From positions 21,353 through 85,352 of the forward strand of contig NZ_CAIJDE010000056.1 in the NCBI RefSeq assembly GCF_903819335.1: a stretch of 64,000 nt of DNA, in the 5' to 3' direction. A program made the position numbers and the translations under genes. Of the stretch, positions 33,333 to 42,747 are shown piece by piece. The notes below the pieces were generated by a model. It was not told where the DNA came from. It worked only from the letters and a program-made list of their open reading frames with translations, and made no database searches. How positions within the stretch are numbered: the stretch's first letter is position 1; every line of letters starts with the position of its first letter. The DNA is from Flavobacterium panici (GTDB lineage Bacteria; Bacteroidota; Bacteroidia; Flavobacteriales; Flavobacteriaceae).

Positions 33333-34592
33333 TTACAAGTCGAATTGTTTAATTTTTCGGTACAAAGTTCTTTCAGAAATACCTAATTCATCTGCAGCTG
33401 CTTTTCGTTTTCCTTTGTTTTTTTCTAATGATTTTTTGATCATTTCGATTTCTTTTTGTTCCAAACGCAGAATTTCTTCTTCCTCAATAGTTTCTGCAAA
33501 TAAATAATTATCATCAGGAATCTGCTGATAGTTTTCTTCGCGGGTGTTTGGAGTCATAACTGCTGTTCTTGGTTCTTCTTCAAAATCAATTTCGCTGTCA
33601 TTTTCCTGCGATCCGTATATCTTCTGAATCAAATTCGGATTAATATCCTGCATTTTTGAAGTGCCGTTTTTCATCAATTCCAAAGTCAGCTTTTTCAGAT
33701 CGTTTAAGTCGCTTCTCATATCAAAAAGCACTTTGTACAGAATATCTCTTTCAGTACTAAAATCGCTGTCTTTTTTCGTGTCGTTTATTACAGATGGTAA
33801 ATTGCTTCCTTCTGACGGAAGATAAGAGGATAAAGTTGAAGCCGAAATATCGCGATTGGTTTCTAAAACCGAAATCTGTTCAGCGACATTTCGAAGCTGA
33901 CGAATGTTTCCGTTCCATCTAAATTTTTGAAGTACGTTTACCGCATCATCATCTAGTTTTAACGGAGGCATTTTGTATTTATGGGCAAAATCGGCTACAA
34001 ATTTTCTGAACAATAAATGAATATCGTCATTTCGCTCACGCAAAGGAGGTAATGTAATTTCGACTGTTGTTAAACGATAGTATAAATCCTCACGAAATTT
34101 TCCTTTTTCGATTGCATTAAACAAGTTTACGTTTGTTGCAGCAACAATACGAACATTGGTTTTTTGAACCTGTGAGGAACCTACTTTTATAAATTCACCA
34201 TTTTCAAGAACACGCAGTAGTCTCACCTGAGTTGTTAATGGCAATTCACCCACTTCATCAAGAAAGATAGTTCCGCCGTCAGCAACTTCAAAATAACCTT
34301 CACGTGTACTTGTAGCACCTGTAAAAGCTCCTTTTTCGTGTCCAAAAAGTTCACTGTCAATAGTTCCCTCCGGAATCGCTCCACAGTTTACGGCAATATA
34401 TTTACCATGCTTTCTGTGTGAAAGCGAATGTATAATTCTAGGAATGTTTTCTTTACCAACACCACTTTCCCCAGTTACCATAACCGAAATATCAGTTGGA
34501 GCAACCTGAATGGCTTTTTCTATGGCACGATTTAATTTTGGATCATTACCAATAATCTCAAATCGTTGTTTTATTGCTTGAACTGTTTCCAT
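33333..34592 (-). CDS. Sigma-54-dependent transcriptional activator without receiver domain
   Basis: The 419-residue protein starts almost directly with the AAA+ domain: Walker A GESGVGKE (41-48), sigma-54-contact motif GAFTGA (88-93), and Walker B GGTIFLDEVGEL (about 106-117). A Fis-type helix-turn-helix (RKAAADELGISERTLYRKIKQF) ends it. There is no receiver or sensory domain, so activity is probably regulated by another partner or by expression. It lies between lptE and the inserted PD-(D/E)XK gene, with miaB beyond. The order miaB, activator, lptE, secG is, as far as I recall, conserved in Flavobacteria. Confidence 0.94.
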   Translation of the reverse strand: METVQAIKQRFEIIGNDPKLNRAIEKAIQVAPTDISVMVTGESGVGKENIPRIIHSLSHRKHGKYIAVNCGAIPEGTIDSELFGHEKGAFTGATSTREGYFEVADGGTIFLDEVGELPLTTQVRLLRVLENGEFIKVGSSQVQKTNVRIVAATNVNLFNAIEKGKFREDLYYRLTTVEITLPPLRERNDDIHLLFRKFVADFAHKYKMPPLKLDDDAVNVLQKFRWNGNIRQLRNVAEQISVLETNRDISASTLSSYLPSEGSNLPSVINDTKKDSDFSTERDILYKVLFDMRSDLNDLKKLTLELMKNGTSKMQDINPNLIQKIYGSQENDSEIDFEEEPRTAVMTPNTREENYQQIPDDNYLFAETIEEEEILRLEQKEIEMIKKSLEKNKGKRKAAADELGISERTLYRKIKQFDL

Positions 34593-34682
34593 GTATATTT
34601 TGTTTCAAGTTTTTATTTGTTTCAGGTTTCAGGTTTTACCCTTTTGCCTTTAACGTTTAAACTCCGGCTTATAATTTTTTCT

Positions 34683-35180
34683 TTTGCCACGAATTTCACG
34701 AATTTTCACAAATTTTTTGAAATCGGGTTAGTGAATAACTCTTTTATGTTGTAATGACTTTTTATTAAAGTTAATAATAATTCCTAAATCACTATCTGCC
34801 AGTTTTAAATAATTAATTGTTTGAGCTGTATGTTCATCAATAATTTCTTTAGATGCTTTGACCTCTAAAATAATTTCATCATAAACAACAAAATCAGCAT
34901 AGAATTTATGTGCTAAGACAATGTCTTTATATTGAATGCTGTATTCCTTTTCGCGTTCAAACGGAATATTGTGCTTTCTAAACTCATATTCTAAAGCATC
35001 TTTATAAACAATTTCAAGAAGTCCTCCACCAAGGATTCTGTGAATTTCCATACAAATGCCTACAATTTTAAAATATTCTTCTTTTCTGTATAATTCCATA
35101 ATTTACTTTTTCAAGCAAATTTATTGAATAACAAAATAAATGAAAGAAAATTCGTGTAAATTTGTGTAATTCGTGGCAAA
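34683..35180. mobile_element. Putative mobile unit: PD-(D/E)XK gene framed by inverted repeats
   Basis: The outer 31-base arms 34683-34713 and 35150-35180 (27 of 31 complementary; each reads TTTGCCACGAATT outward-in) frame a single gene. They match the outer arms of the palindrome at 28239-28390. No transposase and no clear target-site duplication are seen, so mobility is inferred. Confidence 0.55.
34728..35099 (-). CDS. GxxExxY protein (PD-(D/E)XK nuclease-like, PDDEXK_3)
   Basis: The 123-residue protein has the diagnostic GxxExxY motif (G26-LL-E29-IV-Y32) and a PD-(D/E)XK core: D69 in HKFYADFVVYD, E79 and K81 in IILEVKA, then Q93xxxY97. The family is widespread in Bacteroidota and resembles nucleases, but its biological role is not established. 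It lies between miaB and the sigma-54 activator, inside the inverted-repeat-bounded unit, and interrupts what otherwise looks like a tight operon. Confidence 0.88.
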   Translation of the reverse strand: MELYRKEEYFKIVGICMEIHRILGGGLLEIVYKDALEYEFRKHNIPFEREKEYSIQYKDIVLAHKFYADFVVYDEIILEVKASKEIIDEHTAQTINYLKLADSDLGIIINFNKKSLQHKRVIH

Positions 35181-35185
35181 CTAAC

Positions 35186-36631
35186 TTAATTCATTTCACT
35201 CAAACCAACAGCTTCACCTTTTAAAGTTCCGCTGGTGCAGCTTGTGATTTTTACGTTTACGAAATCACCAATTTTATAATTCTCTTTTGGGAAAACAACT
35301 GTAATACTTTGAGAATTTCTTCCGGAGAATTCGTCTTTTGATTTTTTAGAAACTTTTTCTACTAAAACTTCAACTGTTTTTCCAACAAATTCTTCACTTC
35401 TAAACCAAGCGTGTTTTTGCTGTAAATCAACAATTTCCTGTAATCTCCTGGCTTTTGTTTCTTCTTCAACATCATCTTTCATTTTTCGTCCGGCCAAAGT
35501 TCCCGGGCGTTCAGAATACGAATACATATAACCGAAATTATATTTCACATATTCCATCAAACTCATCGTATCTTGGTGATCTTGCTCCGTTTCGGTTGGG
35601 AAACCAGCAATCATATCCTGCGAAATCGAAGCATCTGGAACAATTGCTCTAATTTTATCAATCAAAGCCATATATTCTTCACGAGAGTGCAAACGATTCA
35701 TTTCTTTTAAAATTCGGTTACTTCCAGATTGAACAGGTAAGTGAATGTGTTTACAGATATTTGGATATTTTGCAATAACATGCAGAATGCTTTCGTGCAT
35801 ATCCTGCGGATTTGAAGTCGAAAATCTGATACGCATTTTAGGGAATCCAACAGCAACCATTTCCAACAATTGATCAAAATCAACCGCAGTCGCTTTTTGC
35901 ATATCTGAAGCGTTTACGAAATCTTTTTTCAAACCGCCGCCGTACCAAAGGTAACTGTCAACGTTTTGACCTAAAAGTGTAATTTCCTTAAAACCTTTGT
36001 TCCATAAATCCTGAATTTCGGTCATAATACTTTGAGGTTCACGACTACGCTCACGTCCGCGTGTAAAAGGCACAACGCAAAACGTACACATGTTATCGCA
36101 GCCACGAGTGATTGAAACCAAAGCAGTAATTCCGTTACTCATTAAGCGAACTGGCGAAATATCTCCGTAAGTTTCTTCTTTTGATAAAATAACATTGATA
36201 GCGTCGCGGCCTTCTTCAACCTCTGCTAATAAATTCGGAAGATCTTTGTAAGCATCAGGGCCAACAACAAGATCCACTATTTTTTCTTCTTCCAAAAACT
36301 GACTTTTCAAACGCTCTGCCATACAGCCCAAAACCCCTACTTTCATTTTAGGGTTCGTACGTTTTACCGCATTGTATTTTTCAAGACGCTTACGAATCGT
36401 TTGTTCTGCTTTATCACGAATTGAACACGTGTTAACCAAAACCAAATCAGCTTCTTCTAAAACCGAAGTTGTATTATATCCGCCTTCAGATAAAATGGAA
36501 GCTACGACTTCACTGTCCGAAAAATTCATCGCACAACCGTAACTTTCTATAAATAGTTTTTTAGTATTCTCAGGTTTATTTTCTAAAACAAGACTTTCGC
36601 CTTGTTTACTTTCTTCAATAATCTTTTCCAT
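35186..36631 (-). CDS. miaB: tRNA-2-methylthio-N6-dimethylallyladenosine synthase MiaB
   Basis: The 481-residue radical-SAM enzyme methylthiolates i6A37 in tRNAs. The N-terminal UPF0004 domain has Cys33, Cys69 and Cys103 for the auxiliary cluster, and the radical-SAM CxxxCxxC is C178-C182-C185 in SITRGCDNMCTFCVVPF. A C-terminal TRAM domain follows. It is the first gene of the minus-strand cluster that continues to secG. Confidence 0.96.
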   Translation of the reverse strand: MEKIIEESKQGESLVLENKPENTKKLFIESYGCAMNFSDSEVVASILSEGGYNTTSVLEEADLVLVNTCSIRDKAEQTIRKRLEKYNAVKRTNPKMKVGVLGCMAERLKSQFLEEEKIVDLVVGPDAYKDLPNLLAEVEEGRDAINVILSKEETYGDISPVRLMSNGITALVSITRGCDNMCTFCVVPFTRGRERSREPQSIMTEIQDLWNKGFKEITLLGQNVDSYLWYGGGLKKDFVNASDMQKATAVDFDQLLEMVAVGFPKMRIRFSTSNPQDMHESILHVIAKYPNICKHIHLPVQSGSNRILKEMNRLHSREEYMALIDKIRAIVPDASISQDMIAGFPTETEQDHQDTMSLMEYVKYNFGYMYSYSERPGTLAGRKMKDDVEEETKARRLQEIVDLQQKHAWFRSEEFVGKTVEVLVEKVSKKSKDEFSGRNSQSITVVFPKENYKIGDFVNVKITSCTSGTLKGEAVGLSEMN

Positions 36632-36695
36632 TGTAAAATTTCAAAGTGCAAAGATAGCGTAAATACAGTCAATATGACAAGATGGCAGAGGAGAA

Positions 36696-37166
36696 ATTTT
36701 AGATTTTAGATTTTAGATTGCAGATTTATAGAAAGAAAATCGATTTGTGAGAAATCTTAAATCTTAAATCTAAAATCTAAAATATTTAAATAGCCACAGA
36801 TTAAAAAGATTAAAATGATTCTCAAAGCTTTGCGGACTTTGCACTGAATTTTCAGCTCAGAAAAAAGCCTTGCGAACTTTGCGTAAAAACCTTGCGAACT
36901 TTGCGGTTAAAATTTAGATTTAGGAAGAAGATTTTAGATTGATATAAACAAAATCGATTTATGGAGTAATCTAAAATCTACATTCTAAAATCTAAAATAT
37001 TTAAATAGCACTGAATTTTCAGTTTACATTAAATCTTTGCGAACTTTGCGTAAACCTTTGTGAACTTTGCGGTTAAATTTTTAGTTTTAGCACTTAGATT
37101 TTATATTAATAGAAATGAATTAAGATTCATGAGAAAGCTAAAATCTAAAATCAACAATCTAAAATA
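36696..37166. repeat. Composite array of two alternating repeat types
   Basis: Three copies (about 36696-36794, 36911-37010 and 37094-37166) of an inverted repeat built from TTTTAGATT and AATCTAAAATCTAAAAT, the first two with AAATCGATTT in the loop, alternate with blocks of CTTTGCGAACTTTGCG-type direct repeats (about 36827-36910 and 37034-37075). A half copy of the GCCACAGATTAAAAAGATT family sits at 36793. Confidence 0.8.
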
Positions 37167-37310
37167 AAAGAATTTGACGGTCATAATCCTATAAAAGTTA
37201 TACCTATATATATATTACAGAATATTACAGATAAATCTGCAATTTTAAGTTTCATAATATCAAAATACCTCAAAAATTCAATCGTGAGGTTAATATTTAA
37301 AAAAAATAAA

Positions 37311-37318
37311 TACTTTTG
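37311..37318 (+). promoter_or_regulatory. Candidate -7 element of topA
   Basis: TACTTTTG fits TAnnTTTG and lies 18 bases before the ATG at 37337. An upstream TTG start (37316) overlaps it and is unlikely. Confidence 0.5.
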
Positions 37319-37336
37319 TTGCAGAAAATAAGAGCA

Positions 37337-39853
37337 ATGGCAAAGAATTTAGTAATAGTGGAATCACCTGCAAAGGCGAAAACGATCGAGAAATTTCTTG
37401 GGAGCGATTTTCAGGTGGAGTCAAGTTATGGTCACATAGCCGACTTACCATCAAAGGAAATAGGGGTAGATGTAGAGAATGGGTTTAAACCTAAATATGA
37501 AGTTTCTCCGGATAAAAAAGCCTTGGTAAGTAAACTTAAGACACTATCTAAAAATGCCGAAATGGTTTGGTTAGCAAGTGATGAGGACCGCGAAGGAGAA
37601 GCTATTTCATGGCACTTGGCGGAAGAACTGAAACTGGATACAAAAAAAACAAAGCGAATTGTTTTTCATGAAATTACCAAATCTGCGATTCTTAAAGCAA
37701 TCGAGAATCCAAGAGAAATTGATTATAATTTAGTAAACGCACAACAGGCACGTCGTGTTCTGGATCGTTTAGTAGGTTACGAATTGTCTCCGGTTTTATG
37801 GAGAAAAATTAAAGGCGGACTTTCTGCTGGTCGTGTACAGTCTGTTTCTGTACGTTTGATTGTGGAGAGAGAACGTGAAATTCAAAGCTTCAATGCTGTT
37901 GCAACCTATTCAATTGTTGCCGAATTTGTAAACGAAGCAGGAAAAGCTTTCAAAGCAAAACTTCCAAAAAATTTCAATACTAAAAAAGAAGCCGAAGATT
38001 TCTTAAATCAAAACATCGGTTCTAAATATACGGTAGCTGATTTAGAAACTAAACCTACCAAAAAATCGCCAACAGCTCCTTTTACAACTTCTACGCTTCA
38101 ACAAGAAGCTGCAAGAAAATTATATTTGCCAGTTGGAATCACAATGCAGTTAGCACAGCGTTTGTACGAAGCGGGACTTATTACTTATATGAGAACTGAC
38201 TCGGTGAATCTTTCAAAAGATGCAATGGACGCGGCTGAAGCTGAAATCATAAAGTCATACGGAAAAGAGTTTTCAAAACCGAGAACTTTTGCAACAAAAA
38301 GTAAAGGAGCACAAGAAGCGCACGAAGCAATTCGTCCAACTGATATGTCACGTCATACTGTAAATATTGATCGTGATCAGGCTCGTTTGTATGATTTGAT
38401 CTGGAAAAGAACATTGGCTTCTCAAATGAGCGATGCACAATTAGAAAGAACAAATGTGAAAATTGAAGCTGATAATCACAGCGAAATTTTCGCAGCTTCG
38501 GGAGAAGTTTTACTTTTTGAAGGTTTCTTAAAAGTATATCTTGAAGGTCACGATGATGACGAAGAAGAACAAGAAGGAATGCTTCCTGCATTAAAAGTAA
38601 ACGAAAAACTAGCTAACAATTATATTACAGCTACAGAACGATATTCAAGACCGCCTTCAAGGTATACCGAGGCATCTTTAGTGAAAAAACTAGAGGAACT
38701 TGGAATCGGGCGTCCGTCTACTTATGCACCAACAATCTCTACAATTATCAACAGAAATTATGTTGAAAAAGGTACACTTGAAGGTCAGGAACGTAAATAT
38801 ACACAGCTTACTTTGCAAAACAGTAAAGTAGGAGAGAAGGTTTTAAAAGAAAATACCGGTTCTGATAAAGGAAAATTGGTTCCAACAGATATTGGAACTA
38901 TCGTAACAGATTTCTTAGTTAAGAACTTCGGAAATATTCTAGATTATAATTTTACTGCAAAAGTAGAGCAGGATTTTGATGAAATTGCCGAAGGAAATAT
39001 TGACTGGGCAATTATGATGCAGGATTTTTACAATAAATTTCACCCAAATGTAAAAGAAGTTGAGGCAAATGCTGAACGTGAAAGTGGTGAAAGAATTTTG
39101 GGTAAAGATGCTGACGGAAGACAGGTTTCTGTTCGTTTAGGAAAATTTGGACCAATGGCTCAAATTGGAGAAGCAGACGACGAGGATAAAAAGTTTGCCA
39201 GCTTAATGGCAGATCAAAATATTGGAAATATTACGCTTGAAGAAGCTTTGAATTTATTCTTACTTCCTAAAACTTTAGGAGATTATAAAGGAGAAGAAGT
39301 AGAGGTAAGCAACGGTCGTTACGGGCCTTATGTTCGTCATGGAAGCGTGTTTATTTCATTACCTAGAGGAGAAGATCCTTTGAGTGTTACTAAAGAAAGA
39401 GCACAGGAATTAATTGATGAAAAAGCTGTTGCAGATGCTCCAATTGCGGTTTACAAAGGAGAAGCTGTTCAAAAAGGTGTGGGACGTTTTGGTCCTTTCA
39501 TTAAATGGAATGGTCTTTTTGTAAATGTGAGTAAAAAATACAATTTTGATAATTTATCCCAAGCTGATGTTGAGGAATTAATTGAAGATAAATTACAAAA
39601 AAACATAGATAAAGTTCTTCACAATTGGGAAGACGAAGGAATTTTGGTTGAAAAAGCGCGCTGGGGACGCTCGGTTATTACTAAAGGTAAAATCAAAATT
39701 GAGCTAAGCAAAGATGTTGATGCAACAAAGTTAACATTGGCAGAAGTTCAGGAAATGATCGAGAAAAAAGCACCGGCTAAAAAAACCGCTGCTAAGAAAA
39801 CAACAGCAGCAAAAAAAGCACCGGCAAAAAAAACAGCAGCAAAAAAGAAATAA
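37337..39853 (+). CDS. topA: DNA topoisomerase I (type IA)
   Basis: The protein (838 aa) begins MAKNLVIVESPAKAKTIEKF, with the Toprim residues in WLASDEDREGEAISWHLAEE. The catalytic Tyr is Y284 in AGLITYMRTDSVNLS. The C-terminus contains several zinc-free topoisomerase C-terminal repeats (DGRQVSVRLGKFGPMAQIG, NGRYGPYVRHG) and ends in a Lys/Ala-rich histone-H1-like tail (KKAPAKKTAAKKTTAAKK), common in Bacteroidota. It relaxes negative supercoils. The start used is the ATG at 37337. The arginase-like gene follows 3 bases after the stop. Confidence 0.98.
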   Translation: MAKNLVIVESPAKAKTIEKFLGSDFQVESSYGHIADLPSKEIGVDVENGFKPKYEVSPDKKALVSKLKTLSKNAEMVWLASDEDREGEAISWHLAEELKLDTKKTKRIVFHEITKSAILKAIENPREIDYNLVNAQQARRVLDRLVGYELSPVLWRKIKGGLSAGRVQSVSVRLIVEREREIQSFNAVATYSIVAEFVNEAGKAFKAKLPKNFNTKKEAEDFLNQNIGSKYTVADLETKPTKKSPTAPFTTSTLQQEAARKLYLPVGITMQLAQRLYEAGLITYMRTDSVNLSKDAMDAAEAEIIKSYGKEFSKPRTFATKSKGAQEAHEAIRPTDMSRHTVNIDRDQARLYDLIWKRTLASQMSDAQLERTNVKIEADNHSEIFAASGEVLLFEGFLKVYLEGHDDDEEEQEGMLPALKVNEKLANNYITATERYSRPPSRYTEASLVKKLEELGIGRPSTYAPTISTIINRNYVEKGTLEGQERKYTQLTLQNSKVGEKVLKENTGSDKGKLVPTDIGTIVTDFLVKNFGNILDYNFTAKVEQDFDEIAEGNIDWAIMMQDFYNKFHPNVKEVEANAERESGERILGKDADGRQVSVRLGKFGPMAQIGEADDEDKKFASLMADQNIGNITLEEALNLFLLPKTLGDYKGEEVEVSNGRYGPYVRHGSVFISLPRGEDPLSVTKERAQELIDEKAVADAPIAVYKGEAVQKGVGRFGPFIKWNGLFVNVSKKYNFDNLSQADVEELIEDKLQKNIDKVLHNWEDEGILVEKARWGRSVITKGKIKIELSKDVDATKLTLAEVQEMIEKKAPAKKTAAKKTTAAKKAPAKKTAAKKK

Positions 39854-39856
39854 AGA

Positions 39857-41008
39857 ATGGAATTTGATTTTCTAGAGCCTTTAAATGATGGAATTTTAAA
39901 ATTCATTAGTTCATTGTCTTCACAAGAACTGGGAAGTAAAATTGTTCTGCATACTCAGGATCAATTTCCGGATATTAGTAAAATTAACATTGCAATTGTT
40001 GGTGTTTTAGAAGACCGACGCAATATTAACATGGTTAATGAAGTTAATCTTACTACGGTTCGTAAAAAGCTTTATGGAATGTTTCCCGGAAATTGGGACG
40101 CTTCAATTGCTGATTTAGGAGACATCCTTGCCGGAGATTCTGTAGAGGATACTTATTTTGCAGTTAAGAAGGTAACTTCTGCATTAATTAAAAATAAAGT
40201 CATTCCTATAGTTCTAGGAGGTTCGCAGGATTTGACATACGCTTTATATCGCGCATACGATGATTTAGAGCAAATGGTAAATATGGTTGCTGTAGATAAC
40301 AGATTTGATTTTGGCAAAGAAGATGAAACCGTTTCGGCTAATTCATACTTAACAAAAATCATAATTGATGAGCCTAATAATCTTTTCAATTACTGTAATA
40401 TAGGATATCAAACGTACTATAATTCGCAGGAAGAAATTGATTTAATTGAAAAATTGTTTTTTGATGCTTACCGTTTGGGTGAAATCTCAAACAAAATAGC
40501 ACTGGCAGAACCTGTTTTTAGAGATGCTGATTTAGTTAGTATCGATTTGAATTCGGTAAAGTCTTCAGCTTCAGGAAATTCTATTACATTTGAACCAAAT
40601 GGTTTCAACGGAAAAGAGATTTGTTCTTTGGCAAGATATGCGGGAATTAGTGACAAGGTATCTTCTTTTGGAGTATTTAATCATAATAGTACAGCTGCAG
40701 AAGCGCCTATTATTGCTCAGATTGTTTGGTATTTTATTGAAGGATATCATTATCGTTCAAAGGAATACCCATTTGGAAGCAGAACAAATTATTTAAAATA
40801 TATTGTTCCTTTAGAAGAGGAAGAGCTGGTTTTTTATAAAAGTGATAAAACAGAGCGTTGGTGGATCGAGATTCCATTTGAAACAAACGGCAGCAATAAA
40901 CTAAAAAGAAATACGTTATTACCGTGTTCTTATGAAGAATATTTGAGCGCTTGTAATCAGGAATTGCCAGAAAGATGGTGGAAAGCACAAAGAAAAAACG
41001 CTTTGTAG
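39857..41008 (+). CDS. Arginase/formimidoylglutamase-fold protein with incomplete metal site
   Basis: The 383-residue protein is homologous to the ureohydrolase family (formimidoylglutamase-like). However, the three metal-binding motifs are altered: GGDH is GGSQ (121-124), DAHxD is DNRFD (147-151, His replaced by Arg), and SxDxD is SIDLN (second Asp replaced by Asn, N232). Only about three of the six canonical manganese ligands remain, so catalysis is doubtful and a structural or binding role is more likely. It lies between topA and gldK and probably belongs to their transcription context. As I recall, the gene is conserved at this place in related genomes. Confidence 0.8.
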   Translation: MEFDFLEPLNDGILKFISSLSSQELGSKIVLHTQDQFPDISKINIAIVGVLEDRRNINMVNEVNLTTVRKKLYGMFPGNWDASIADLGDILAGDSVEDTYFAVKKVTSALIKNKVIPIVLGGSQDLTYALYRAYDDLEQMVNMVAVDNRFDFGKEDETVSANSYLTKIIIDEPNNLFNYCNIGYQTYYNSQEEIDLIEKLFFDAYRLGEISNKIALAEPVFRDADLVSIDLNSVKSSASGNSITFEPNGFNGKEICSLARYAGISDKVSSFGVFNHNSTAAEAPIIAQIVWYFIEGYHYRSKEYPFGSRTNYLKYIVPLEEEELVFYKSDKTERWWIEIPFETNGSNKLKRNTLLPCSYEEYLSACNQELPERWWKAQRKNAL

Positions 41009-41271
41009 AAGAAAATTTTAATGAAAATCTTAATTTTTTCAAGTTTTTCAAAATAATGTTAAAAAATTTAGTAAGATAAGGTTTATATATTATAAAATTT
41101 AACGTTTTACGTCGATTTTTTTAATCAGTTTGTCGATGAAATATTTTTTTTTTATTTTATTTAACATTATTTTTGAACGGTAAAATAAATTTCGCAAGTA
41201 GTATTGTTTTTTAGATAAATAATAAATACGTTTACGGACTTTTAATAATGAATAGATAATCCCAAATTTAT

Positions 41272-42675
41272 ATGAAGAAGTTTATTGCATTTGCAGCAAT
41301 GTTAACACTAGTAATCGGCTGTGGTAAGTCAGGTGACAAAGGTGAATTAGTTGGTGTTACAGGAGGGAAATGGCATCCCGAGAAGCCTTATGGAATGACA
41401 TTAGTTCCTGGTGGATCTTTTATCATGGGTAAATCAGACGCTGATTTAGCTAACGTAGAAGATGCTCCTACTAAAACAGTAACAGTTAGATCATTTTATA
41501 TGGACGAAACTGAGATTACTAACAGTGAGTACCGTCAATTCGTAGAATGGGTAAAAGATTCTACAATGAGAGTACGTCTTGCTATTTTGGCTGATGAAAC
41601 TGGTCAAAAAAGTACTGGTGGTAAAGGTGCTAAAGGAGGAAGTATCGCTGATTATGCATTTAATGATTCTGAGCCGGATAAAATGACAGCTTACGATAAA
41701 TACATGTATGATAACTACTATAGTGTAGGAACAAAAGATGATCCGTATGCTGGTAGAAAATTAAACAAAAAAGTTAAGTTAATTAGAGATACTAAAGCTT
41801 ATCCAGATGAGTATTATGCTGAAGTAATGGATTCTATGTATTTACCAATTGAAGAATCATACAATGGTTTAAGAACAATTGACGTAAATAAATTGAAATT
41901 CCGTTATTCTTGGATGGATATTCAGGCTGCTGCAAAAGCTAAAGTTGGAAAAAGAAAAGACTTCGTTAAAACTGAGCAAGTTAGTGTTTACCCTGATACT
42001 ACAGTTTGGATTAAAGATTTCGCATATTCATATAATGAGCCAATGCATAATGATTATTTCTGGCATAAAGCTTATGGAGATTATCCAGTAGTAGGTGTAA
42101 CTTGGAAACAAGCTAAAGCATTCTGTGCATGGAGAACCTTAAACAAAAACAGCTACATTAAATCTAAGAAAAAAGGGCGTGACCTGGTTAACGCATTCAG
42201 ACTTCCAACAGAAGCAGAATGGGAGTATGCTGCAAGAGGTGGTCTGGAGTCTGGAACTTATCCTTGGGGTGGTCCTTACACGAAGAGTGACAGAGGATGT
42301 TTCATGGCAAACTTCAAGCCTAACAGAGGAGATTATGCTGCCGATGAAGCTTTATATACTGTTGAAGCAAAATCTTACGAGCAAAACGGATACGGATTAT
42401 ATAACATGGCAGGAAACGTTTCAGAGTGGACAGATTCAGCTTATAATCCAAACGCATACGAGTATGTTTCTACAATGAACCCTAACGTAATTGACGGAAA
42501 GAACCAAAGAAAAGTGGTTCGTGGAGGTTCTTGGAAAGACGTTGCTTATTTCCTACAAGTAAGTACTCGTGACCACGAATATGCTGATTCTGCAAGAAGT
42601 TATATCGGTTTCAGAACTGTACAAGATTACATGGGAACTCAAGTAACCGGAAACGGAACTGGTAAAAAGAAATAG
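41272..42675 (+). CDS. gldK: Gliding motility/type IX secretion lipoprotein GldK
   Basis: The 467-residue lipoprotein has the signal MKKFIAFAAMLTLVIGC with the lipid-modified Cys17, and an FGE-sulfatase domain (GMTLVPGGSFIMGKSD at the start; AFRLPTEAEWEYAARGG and VVRGGSWKDV late). GldK is the outer-membrane-associated periplasmic ring component of the type IX secretion system, together with GldN. It begins the gldKLMNO cluster. Confidence 0.97.
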   Translation: MKKFIAFAAMLTLVIGCGKSGDKGELVGVTGGKWHPEKPYGMTLVPGGSFIMGKSDADLANVEDAPTKTVTVRSFYMDETEITNSEYRQFVEWVKDSTMRVRLAILADETGQKSTGGKGAKGGSIADYAFNDSEPDKMTAYDKYMYDNYYSVGTKDDPYAGRKLNKKVKLIRDTKAYPDEYYAEVMDSMYLPIEESYNGLRTIDVNKLKFRYSWMDIQAAAKAKVGKRKDFVKTEQVSVYPDTTVWIKDFAYSYNEPMHNDYFWHKAYGDYPVVGVTWKQAKAFCAWRTLNKNSYIKSKKKGRDLVNAFRLPTEAEWEYAARGGLESGTYPWGGPYTKSDRGCFMANFKPNRGDYAADEALYTVEAKSYEQNGYGLYNMAGNVSEWTDSAYNPNAYEYVSTMNPNVIDGKNQRKVVRGGSWKDVAYFLQVSTRDHEYADSARSYIGFRTVQDYMGTQVTGNGTGKKK

Positions 42676-42747
42676 TAATTTATAATTCAATCAATACAAT
42701 AACCAAATCGAATCTATTTTAAAATTAAAACCTAAAAAAAAATTATT

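Larger units (their letters stand above)
36632..37336. other. Long intergenic region built from dispersed repeats
   Basis: The 705 bases between the divergent miaB and topA genes contain no gene. Most of it (36696-37166) is the composite repeat array described separately, and the right end holds the topA promoter. Confidence 0.7.

Noticed and set aside
34683..35180. Classical insertion sequence
   Set aside because: There is no transposase, the size is small and no target-site duplication is seen; it is reported only as a putative unit.
36696..37166. CRISPR-like array
   Set aside because: The repeats are not of one length, the blocks alternate between two types with internal symmetry, there are no unique spacers, and no cas gene is nearby.
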